This document shows positions 8,025-15,285 of a DNA stretch of 64,000 nucleotides, one piece after another. Position numbers and translations under genes: made by a program. The notes under the pieces are model-generated. The model was not told the origin of the DNA and made no database searches. It saw only the letters and a list, made by a program, of their open reading frames with translations. This stretch comes from an uncultured Sphingomonas sp. (GTDB taxonomy: Bacteria; Pseudomonadota; Alphaproteobacteria; Sphingomonadales; Sphingomonadaceae): positions 1 through 64,000 of the forward strand of contig CAJYLT010000083.1 in assembly GCA_913775795.1 (NCBI GenBank), read 5' to 3'. Position 1 is the stretch's first letter, and each line of letters starts with the position of its first letter.

Positions 8025-9518
8025 ATGAAGGCGACGATCGACCGGGTCGTCATCGTCGGCGGCGGCACCGCCGGCTGGATGGCGGCGGCGCTGATCGCGC
8101 GCGTGATCGGCCCGCGCGTCACCGTGACGCTGGTCGAATCCGAGGAGATCGGCATCGTCGGTGTGGGCGAGGCGACGATCCCGCCGATCCAGCACGTCAA
8201 CGCGGTGCTTGGGCTCGACGAAGCCGAGTTCCTTCGCGAGACGCGCGGCACGATCAAGCTCGCCATCCGCTTCGACGACTGGGGCGCACTCGGCCAAAGC
8301 TATTACCACACGTTCGGGGCGGCAGGGCGCAACACCGCCTTCTGCTCGTTCCATCATTACTGGGCGCGCGCGCGCCGCGCGGGCGTCGCTGCCGATTACT
8401 GGGACTACGACCTCAATTACCTCGCAGCGCGCGAGGGGAAGTTCGCGCGCATTCAGGTCGACGATCCGACCTGGCACCTGCCCTATGCCTATCATTTCGA
8501 TTCGAGCCTCTACGGCCAGTATCTGCGCCGCTACAGCGAGCGGGCGGGCGTCACCCGGATCGAGGGGATGGTCGCCGACGTCCGCCGCCACGACACCGGC
8601 GACATCGCCGCGCTGATCCTGAAGGACGGGCGGGAGGTGGCGGGCGACCTGTTCGTCGACTGTTCGGGCGCGCGCGGCCTGCTGATCCAGCGCCAGCTCA
8701 ACGTGGGCTACGAGGACTGGAGCCACTGGCTGCCGTGCGACCGGGCGATGGCGGTGCCGACCGCGCGCCACGACACGACGCCGCCCTATACCCGCTCCAC
8801 CGCGCGCACCGCCGGCTGGCAGTGGCGCATCCCGCTCCAGCACCGGGTCGGCAACGGCCTCGTCTATTCGAGCCGGCACCTGTCGGACGACGCTGCGGCG
8901 GAGCTGCTGCTCGGCAATCTGGATGGCGAGGTGCTGGGCGACCCGCGCATCATCCCGTTCCGAACCGGCCGCGCGCGGCGGCAATGGGATCGCAACGTCG
9001 TCGCGGTGGGGCTGTCGAGCGGCTTCCTCGAACCACTCGAATCGACGAGCATCTATCTCATCCAGTCGGCGATCGTCCGGCTGCTCCACCATTTCCCGCA
9101 CGCCGGCATCGAGCCCGCCGCGGTGGCCGAATACAACCGCCAGTCGCGGATCGAGTTCGAGACCGTCCGCGACTTCATCATCCTCCATTATCACGCCACT
9201 CGCCGCGACGATTCCCCCTTCTGGCGCGACGTGCGCGCCGCCGCGCTGCCCGATCGCCTCGCCGCCAAGATCGAGCTGTTCCGCGCGACCGGTGCGCTGA
9301 CGCAGGATCCGCTCGACATCTTCATGGAGCCGTCCTGGGTGCAGGTGCTGATGGGGCAGGGGATCGAGGTCGCGGACTATCACCCGCTCGCCGACGAGAC
9401 CGACCTCGCCGAGCTCACCGCACAGCTCCGACAGCTGGCGGCGATGAAGCGCGAGCCGGTGCCGAACATGCCCGCGCACGACCAGTGGCTGAAGGCGTTC
9501 GGCGGCGCGGCGGCATGA
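8025..9518 (+). CDS. Tryptophan halogenase-family flavoprotein 1
   Basis: A 497-residue protein of the flavin-dependent tryptophan halogenase family. It has the FAD-binding VIVGGGTAGWMAA at the N-terminus, the family motif WxWxIP as WQWRIP, and a lysine in RGTIKLAIRF at the place of the catalytic lysine that forms the chlorinating species. The true substrate is unknown: these proteins are frequent next to TonB receptors in sphingomonads and caulobacters, with no natural-product genes nearby. It overlaps the next gene by ATGA, so the two are co-translated. No signal peptide is visible; cytoplasmic. Good Shine-Dalgarno (GAGGACGAGG). Confidence 0.85.
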   Translation: MKATIDRVVIVGGGTAGWMAAALIARVIGPRVTVTLVESEEIGIVGVGEATIPPIQHVNAVLGLDEAEFLRETRGTIKLAIRFDDWGALGQSYYHTFGAAGRNTAFCSFHHYWARARRAGVAADYWDYDLNYLAAREGKFARIQVDDPTWHLPYAYHFDSSLYGQYLRRYSERAGVTRIEGMVADVRRHDTGDIAALILKDGREVAGDLFVDCSGARGLLIQRQLNVGYEDWSHWLPCDRAMAVPTARHDTTPPYTRSTARTAGWQWRIPLQHRVGNGLVYSSRHLSDDAAAELLLGNLDGEVLGDPRIIPFRTGRARRQWDRNVVAVGLSSGFLEPLESTSIYLIQSAIVRLLHHFPHAGIEPAAVAEYNRQSRIEFETVRDFIILHYHATRRDDSPFWRDVRAAALPDRLAAKIELFRATGALTQDPLDIFMEPSWVQVLMGQGIEVADYHPLADETDLAELTAQLRQLAAMKREPVPNMPAHDQWLKAFGGAAA

Positions 9519-10987
9519 TCCCGCCGCGGCGCTTCGTCATCCTGGGCGGGGGCACCGCCGGCTGGATCGCCGCGCACCTGTTGAAGCGCGCTTTCGCCGA
9601 CAGCGCCGTCACCCTCGTCGAATCGCCGGAGATCGGCACGATCGGCGTCGGCGAAGGATCGACCCCGACGCTCAAGCGCTTCTTCGAACTGATCGGCGCG
9701 GACGAGGGCGAGTGGATGCCCCGCTGCGGCGCGACGTACAAGGCGGGGATCCGGTTCGACGGGTGGAGCCCGGCCGCGCCCTGGCCCGGCTATCGCCACC
9801 CGTTCACGACTCAGGTCGACGTGCATACCGAGGACGCGTTCGTCCTCAACTGCCGCAACCGTCGCCTCGGCTACGACGTGCCGACATTGCCCGACCGGTT
9901 CCTGTTAAACGGCGTCCTGTCGGCACGCGGACTGACGCCCGTCGCGCCGCCGAGCTTTCCGTTCAAGATCGAATATGGCTATCATTTCGACGCCGGGCTG
10001 CTCGGCGCGTATCTGCGCGACCTTGCCGTCGCGCGCGGCGTCGTCCACCGGCAGGCGCGCGTCGCCGGGGTGGAGCGCGCCGGGAACGGCGATATCGCCG
10101 CGCTGGCGATCGAGGGCGACGAGCGGATCGAGGCCGACTTCTTCGTCGATTGCAGCGGCTTTGCCGGCCTCTTGATCGAGCGGACGCTGGGCGTGCCGTT
10201 CCTTCCCTATGCCGACAACCTGTTCAACGACGCCGCGGTCGTGCTGGCGACGCCGATGACGGGCGTGCCGCCGGTCGAGACGGTGGCGATGGCGATGTCC
10301 AACGGCTGGCGCTGGTCGATTCCGCTCGAGCATCGGTTCGGCAACGGCTACGTCTATTCCAGCGCATTCCAGACGGCCGACGCCGCGGAGGCCGAGCTGC
10401 GCCGCGCGCTCGGCGTCGGCGACGACGTGCCCGCGCGGCACCTCAAGTTCCGTGTCGGACAGGCGGCGCGTGCGTGGGAGCGCAACTGCCTCGCGGTCGG
10501 CCTGTCGCAGGGATTCATCGAGCCGCTGGAGGCGACCGCACTGCATCTCGTCCTCGGCACCGTCGAGCAGTTCGTCCGGCATTTCGGCGACGGTGGCGGC
10601 ACCGATCGCCACCGGGACGCCTTCAACGCCGCGATCGACGAGCGGATGGCGGGGGTGCGTGACTACATCGTGGCGCATTACAAGCTGAACACCCGCAGCG
10701 ACACCGAATACTGGCGCGCCAACGCCGCCAACATGGCGCTGTCCGAGCCGCTGCTCCACCTACTCGACCGCTGGTTCCGGCGGGGCGACATGACCGAGGA
10801 ACTGGCGCGGCAGGGCCGTCGCAGCCATTTCGGCAGCCTGTCATGGCACTGCCTGCTTGCCGGCTATGGCGCATTCCCCCCGGTCAGCCAGCCGCGCCGC
10901 CGCGACGTCGATTTTCACGACGACCGCGGGATCGAGGCGTTCCTGCACGGATGCAGCCTCAACTTTGCACCGGCCCGAAGCTCCTGA
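9515..10987 (+). CDS. Tryptophan halogenase-family flavoprotein 2
   Basis: A 490-residue paralogue of the preceding gene and translationally coupled to it; the ORF track gives a false longer start at 8735. It keeps FVILGGGTAGWIAA, the WxWxIP motif as WRWSIP and a lysine in TYKAGIRFDGW. The paralogues are clearly diverged in their middle and C-terminal thirds, so they may act on different substrates or as a pair. A partner flavin reductase is not encoded here and would have to come from elsewhere. Linkage with the receptor at 5060 and the GH13 enzyme suggests a shared locus. Activity as a halogenase is inferred from motifs only. Confidence 0.85.
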   Translation: MIPPRRFVILGGGTAGWIAAHLLKRAFADSAVTLVESPEIGTIGVGEGSTPTLKRFFELIGADEGEWMPRCGATYKAGIRFDGWSPAAPWPGYRHPFTTQVDVHTEDAFVLNCRNRRLGYDVPTLPDRFLLNGVLSARGLTPVAPPSFPFKIEYGYHFDAGLLGAYLRDLAVARGVVHRQARVAGVERAGNGDIAALAIEGDERIEADFFVDCSGFAGLLIERTLGVPFLPYADNLFNDAAVVLATPMTGVPPVETVAMAMSNGWRWSIPLEHRFGNGYVYSSAFQTADAAEAELRRALGVGDDVPARHLKFRVGQAARAWERNCLAVGLSQGFIEPLEATALHLVLGTVEQFVRHFGDGGGTDRHRDAFNAAIDERMAGVRDYIVAHYKLNTRSDTEYWRANAANMALSEPLLHLLDRWFRRGDMTEELARQGRRSHFGSLSWHCLLAGYGAFPPVSQPRRRDVDFHDDRGIEAFLHGCSLNFAPARSS

Positions 10988-11044
10988 GCCATATCATTAC
11001 GATACCGATACGGATGTAGCGAAATGGCCACGGGAGGACCGAAC

Positions 11045-11605
11045 ATGCGCCGATCTCCGAAGAAATTGCTACCTGTCGCGGGGCTGTTGCTGGCGGCGTC
11101 CGCGCCCGTGCCGGTGACGGTCGAGGATGCGCTCGCCGGGACCGCGGGGCGGTGGCAGGGCGAGCTTCAGTATCGCGACTATCAGAGCGACAGCTGGCAG
11201 GGCCTGCCCGTGACGATCCAGATCGGTGTCCAGCCGGACCATGTGACGATCCTGCGCACCGCGTCCTATGACGACGGGCCGCAGACGGGGATCGTCACGA
11301 TCACCACCGCCACGCTGTTCGATGCGACCGCGAACGAGGCGCGCTATGCGATCCTGCGCCGCGGGCGCGCCATCGATAGCGGCGCGGCGACGATCGAGCG
11401 CTTCGCCCCCGGGGCCGACGCCGCCCACTGGACGCTCACCACCATCGAGCATCGCATGGACGGCACCGACCGCGCGCAGGTGCGCGAGACGACGGTGCGT
11501 GACGGGGATCGGATGGTGACGACCAAGACGGTCAACCCCGATGCCGACGGCACCGACCAGTGGTTGCCGCGCAACCGCACGGTGCTCAAGCGGGTGGCAA
11601 GCTAG
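11045..11605 (+). CDS. Exported protein of unknown function
   Basis: A 186-residue protein with a signal peptide (KKLLPVAGLLLAASAPVPV) and a mature part rich in alternating beta-strand sequence (GRWQGELQYRDYQSDSWQGLPVTIQIG), resembling small lipocalin-like or DUF1579-like domains, though I cannot place it firmly. The start at 11045 follows GGGAGGA. It lies 57 bp after the second halogenase-like gene and probably ends that operon. Its last bases (CTAG) overlap the stop of the convergent aldo/keto reductase gene. Likely periplasmic; role unknown. Confidence 0.65.
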   Translation: MRRSPKKLLPVAGLLLAASAPVPVTVEDALAGTAGRWQGELQYRDYQSDSWQGLPVTIQIGVQPDHVTILRTASYDDGPQTGIVTITTATLFDATANEARYAILRRGRAIDSGAATIERFAPGADAAHWTLTTIEHRMDGTDRAQVRETTVRDGDRMVTTKTVNPDADGTDQWLPRNRTVLKRVAS

Positions 11606-12705
11606 AACCCGGTTCCCCAGGGCGCGACGCGGTCCACACCGAAGATGCCGCGCGGCGGCAGGTCGAAGATGAAATAGGGGTTCGGGCGGGGCGGCGCGCC
11701 CACCGCATCGAGTGTTGCGCGCTGTTCAGGCGACAGCACGATATCGAGCGACGCGGCGTTCTCGCGCACCTGTTCCGGCCGGCTTGCGCCCATCAGGACC
11801 GAGGAAACGCCCGGCCGGCCCGTTACCCACGCCAGCGCCACCTGCGCCATCGGCCGGCCGATTTCACCCGCGACCTCTCGCAAAACGTCGACGATGCCGA
11901 AGTTCGCCTCGGTGAACAGCATGCCGCCATAGGGATTGTCGCCGTTGAGGCGCCCGTCGCTGCCGTCGCCATGCTCGCCGGCCTTGTTCGGCAGCCCGCC
12001 CGCCGGCCCTGCCGCCGCCAGTTTCTCGCGCCCGTATTTGCCCGTCAGCATCCCGAAGCCGAGCGGGCTCCACGCCACCAGCCCCATCCCGAGCGCCCGG
12101 CCGGCGGGCAGCACGTCCAACTCGACCCCGCGATCGATCAGCGAATAGCTGTACTGCAATCCGATCGGCTCGGGCAGGCCGTGCGCGCGCGCCAGCGTCG
12201 CGATCTGCGCGACATACCAGGCGGGGGCGTTGGAAAAGCCATAATAGAGGATGTCGCCGCGCCGCACCGCATCGGTCAGCGCACGCAGCACCTCCTCCGG
12301 CGGGGTCGTGCGGTCCCAGACATGCGTCCAGTAAAGGTCGATGCGCCCGCTGCCGAGGCGCTTGAGTGATCCCTCCAGCCCGTCCCGGATGTTACGCGCC
12401 GAATTGCCGCCCGCCAGCGGATTGCCCTCGCCGCGCGCGAAGCCGGATTTGGTGGCGATCACCATCCGGTCGCGGTCGCCGCGTTCGCGAAGGAAGCGGC
12501 CGATCATCGCCTCGCTCTCGCCGCCGGAATAGACGTCGGCGGTATCGATGAAATTGCCGCCGGTATCGGCATAGGCGTCGAAGATCGCGCGCGACCCCGC
12601 CTCGTCCGCGCCCCAGCGCCCCGCGCCAAAGGTCATCGTGCCTAGCGCCAGCGGGCTGACGATCAGGCCCGAGCGGCCCAGCGTGCGATAGTCGGTCATG
12701 TCCAT
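11602..12705 (-). CDS. Aldo/keto reductase
   Basis: A 367-residue NADPH-dependent aldo/keto reductase of the YajO/AKR11-13-like type. The catalytic tetrad is visible: Asp and Tyr in FIDTADVYSGGESE, Lys in IATKSGF and His in LYWTHVWD. The C-terminal cofactor part includes the GASRPEQVRENA helix. The start ATG at 12705 has GAGGAG upstream; the ATG six bases later is possible. It is divergent from a LysR-type gene, a common pairing in which the regulator controls the reductase. Substrate unknown. Confidence 0.88.
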   Translation of the reverse strand: MDMTDYRTLGRSGLIVSPLALGTMTFGAGRWGADEAGSRAIFDAYADTGGNFIDTADVYSGGESEAMIGRFLRERGDRDRMVIATKSGFARGEGNPLAGGNSARNIRDGLEGSLKRLGSGRIDLYWTHVWDRTTPPEEVLRALTDAVRRGDILYYGFSNAPAWYVAQIATLARAHGLPEPIGLQYSYSLIDRGVELDVLPAGRALGMGLVAWSPLGFGMLTGKYGREKLAAAGPAGGLPNKAGEHGDGSDGRLNGDNPYGGMLFTEANFGIVDVLREVAGEIGRPMAQVALAWVTGRPGVSSVLMGASRPEQVRENAASLDIVLSPEQRATLDAVGAPPRPNPYFIFDLPPRGIFGVDRVAPWGTGF

Positions 12706-12764
12706 GGCTCGTCACTCCTCTGTCGGGAATGGAGGTAAGGCACGGACGATCGCCGGATTAGCCG

Positions 12765-12777
12765 TTGCGGACCGCAA
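12765..12777. promoter_or_regulatory. TTGCGG-A-CCGCAA, LysR box
   Basis: A perfect 13-bp inverted repeat fitting T-N11-A, the LysR-family recognition rule, placed 24 bp before the LysR gene start and 60 bp before the divergent aldo/keto reductase start. Confidence 0.5.
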
Positions 12778-12800
12778 GGGCCCGTGAGCATGGTGCAGCA

Positions 12801-13685
12801 ATGCGGCGCGGCGACCTCGACGATCTTGCGGCCTTTGCCAGCGTCGCCCGGCATCGCAGCTTCACGCGAGCGGCGGCCGAGCTCGGCCTGTCGCCCTCCG
12901 CGCTCAGCCATGCGATGAAGGCGCTGGAGGCGCGTCTGGACGTCCGCCTGCTCGCGCGCACCACCCGCTCGGTCGCGCCGACCGCGGCGGGGGCGCAGCT
13001 CCTGCGATCGCTCGATCCGGCATTGGCGCAGGTGACGGCAGGGCTCGCCTCGCTGGCCGACCTGCGGGGGGCGCCGTCGGGCACGGTGCGGCTGGCGACG
13101 TTCGGCTATGCGGCGCGCACGATCCTGGCGCCGCGGTTGCCGCAATTCCTGCTCGATCATCCAGACGTGTCGGTCGAGGTGATCGTCGAGGACCGGCTGA
13201 TCGACCTCGTCGCCGGCGGGTTCGATGCCGGCATCCGGCTGGGCGAGAGCGTCGAGCGCGACATGGTAGCCGTGCCGGTGGGGCCGGACCTTCGCACCGT
13301 CGTGGTCGGCACGCCGGGCTATTTCGATCACCGCGCGATACCGGACACGCCGGCCGCGCTCGATGCCCATGTCTGCGTCAACTACCGCCTGCTCGGCGGC
13401 GGGGGGCTGCTGCCGTGGGAGTTCGAGGCCGCAGGGCGCGACATCCGGGTGAAGGTGTCGGGGCGTCTGATCGTCAATGACGAGGCACTAGCCGCGGCGG
13501 CGGTGCGGGCGGGGACAGGCCTCGGCTACATGATGGAGCACGATGTCGCTGACGAGATCGCCGACGGCCGGCTGATCCAGGTGCTGGCCGACTGGTGCCC
13601 GGTCTATCCCGGCTGCCGCCTCTATTACCCTGACCGCCGCGTCACGCCCGCGCTGCGCGCGCTGATCGATACGCTTCGTCTGTAG
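12801..13685 (+). CDS. LysR family regulator
   Basis: A 294-residue LysR-type regulator. The winged helix-turn-helix (LAAFASVARHRSFTRAAAELGLSPSALSHAMKALE in pieces) occupies the first 60 residues, followed by the periplasmic-binding-like effector domain. The sequence is of the group often linked to reductases and dehydrogenases (ARTTRSVAPTAAG). The start at 12801 is chosen because the protein then begins MRRGDLDDLAAF; the ORF track uses an upstream TTG inside the putative operator. It is divergent from the aldo/keto reductase gene and presumably regulates it. The inducer is unknown. Confidence 0.9.
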   Translation: MRRGDLDDLAAFASVARHRSFTRAAAELGLSPSALSHAMKALEARLDVRLLARTTRSVAPTAAGAQLLRSLDPALAQVTAGLASLADLRGAPSGTVRLATFGYAARTILAPRLPQFLLDHPDVSVEVIVEDRLIDLVAGGFDAGIRLGESVERDMVAVPVGPDLRTVVVGTPGYFDHRAIPDTPAALDAHVCVNYRLLGGGGLLPWEFEAAGRDIRVKVSGRLIVNDEALAAAAVRAGTGLGYMMEHDVADEIADGRLIQVLADWCPVYPGCRLYYPDRRVTPALRALIDTLRL

Positions 13686-13797
13686 GCACGTTGGTCGTCG
13701 GCCGCCGGGCGGCGCGTCGCGATCGATGATAGCGCGGACCTTTCGCGGCCATGCTAGGTTTCCCATTGCCGTATCGGCATCATTCGGGAGAAACAGA

Positions 13798-15285
13798 GTG
13801 CCGACGACCGCTGCCGACGATGCCGAAACCGGCATACAGGGACTCGACGATATCCTGGGCGGCGGGTTCGAGCGGGCGCGGACCTTCCTGCTCGAGGGGA
13901 GTCCCGGCACCGGCAAGACGACGGTCGCGCTCCAGTTCCTGCTGGCCGGTGCGCGCGCGGGCGAGCGATGCCTCTACATCACGCTGTCGGAGACCGAGGA
14001 CGAACTGCGCGCGACGGCGGCTTCGCACGACTGGGATCTGGCCGGTGTCGAGCTTTACGAACTGGTGCCGCCGGAGAATTTGCTTGACGAGGATCAGCAG
14101 CAGAGCCTGCTCTATTCCTCCGACCTCGAACTCGGCGAGACGACGAAGCGCATTTTCGAGGCGTTCGAGCGGGTGAAGCCCGACCGCGTCGTCGTCGACA
14201 GCCTGTCCGAAATCCGGCTGCTCGCGCAAAGCTCGCTGCGCTACCGGCGTCAGATCCTCGCGCTGAAGCACTATTTCGCCCGGAGCCGGGCGACCGTCCT
14301 GATGCTCGACGACCTCACCACCGACATGAACGACAAGACGGTTCATTCGGTCGCGCACGGTGTCGTCCGGCTGGAGGAGATCGCGCCCGAATATGGCGCC
14401 GAGCGGCGACGGCTGCGCGTCATCAAGTATCGCGGGCGCGCGTTTCGCGGCGGCTATCACGACGCGACGATCAAGCCGGGCGGCGTCCAGGTATACCCCC
14501 GCCTCGTTTCGGCCGAGCACAAGACGCGGTTCGCGCGCGACCTGGTGACGACGGACGTTGCCGAGCTCAACGACCTGCTCGGCGGCGGGATCGAGCGCGG
14601 GTCGAGCGTGCTGGTGCTGGGGCCGGCGGGGACGGGCAAGAGCTCGGTCGTGCTCACTTTCGTCCAGACCGCGATCAACCGCGGCGAAAGCGCGGCGATG
14701 TTCGTGTTCGACGAGGAGATCGGCCTGCTGATCCAGCGGGCACAGGGCCTCGGCATCGACCTTCAGGCGATGATCGACGCCGGTAAGCTCCTCCTCCAGC
14801 AGGTCGATGCGGCCGAACTGTCGCCGGGCGAGTTTTCCGCGCGGGTGCGCGCCTGTGTCGAGAAATATGGCGCGAAGACCGTCGTCGTCGACAGCCTCAA
14901 CGGTTATCAGGCGGCGATGCCGGGCGAGCAGGCGCTGATCCTCCACCTGCACGAGATGCTGCAATATCTGAACCGGCAGGGGGCAACGACCTTCCTCACG
15001 GTGGCGCAGCACGGGCTGGTGGGCGACATGAAGACGCCCGTCGACGTCACTTATCTGGCCGATACCGTCATTCTGCTGCGCTATTTCGAGGCGCTCGGCC
15101 GCGTCCGCCGCGCGATCTCGATCGTCAAGAAGCGGACCGGGCCGCATGAAAACACCATCCGCGAATACCGGATCGGCGACTGGGGCATCACGCTCGGCGA
15201 ACCGCTCACGAGGTTCCAGGGTGTCCTGCGCGGGGTGCCGATGCTGCATGGCGACGCCGATTTGCTGGACGGCGACGGGACGTGA
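13798..15285 (+). CDS. KaiC-like double-domain ATPase
   Basis: A 495-residue protein with two RecA/KaiC domains. Walker A motifs are GSPGTGKT near residue 36 and GPAGTGKS near 276, each preceded by the KaiC signature (GLDDILGGGFERG-like; LNDLLGGGIERGS). KaiC family members outside cyanobacteria are signalling ATPases, often paired with a histidine kinase and working in stress or light responses. The start is GTG at 13798 with GGGAG upstream; the track's start at 13726 adds unrelated residues. It overlaps the following hybrid kinase by GTGA, so the two are one operon. No KaiA or KaiB is present. Confidence 0.88.
   Translation: MPTTAADDAETGIQGLDDILGGGFERARTFLLEGSPGTGKTTVALQFLLAGARAGERCLYITLSETEDELRATAASHDWDLAGVELYELVPPENLLDEDQQQSLLYSSDLELGETTKRIFEAFERVKPDRVVVDSLSEIRLLAQSSLRYRRQILALKHYFARSRATVLMLDDLTTDMNDKTVHSVAHGVVRLEEIAPEYGAERRRLRVIKYRGRAFRGGYHDATIKPGGVQVYPRLVSAEHKTRFARDLVTTDVAELNDLLGGGIERGSSVLVLGPAGTGKSSVVLTFVQTAINRGESAAMFVFDEEIGLLIQRAQGLGIDLQAMIDAGKLLLQQVDAAELSPGEFSARVRACVEKYGAKTVVVDSLNGYQAAMPGEQALILHLHEMLQYLNRQGATTFLTVAQHGLVGDMKTPVDVTYLADTVILLRYFEALGRVRRAISIVKKRTGPHENTIREYRIGDWGITLGEPLTRFQGVLRGVPMLHGDADLLDGDGT

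Noticed and set aside
5066-8266. 1066-residue ORF on the minus strand
   Set aside because: It is antisense to the TonB receptor, has arginine- and valine-rich shadow composition and no recognisable domain; long shadows are normal at this GC content.
8025-10987. Halogenated natural-product biosynthetic cluster
   Set aside because: No peptide synthetase, polyketide synthase or other scaffold gene is near; the context is nutrient uptake.
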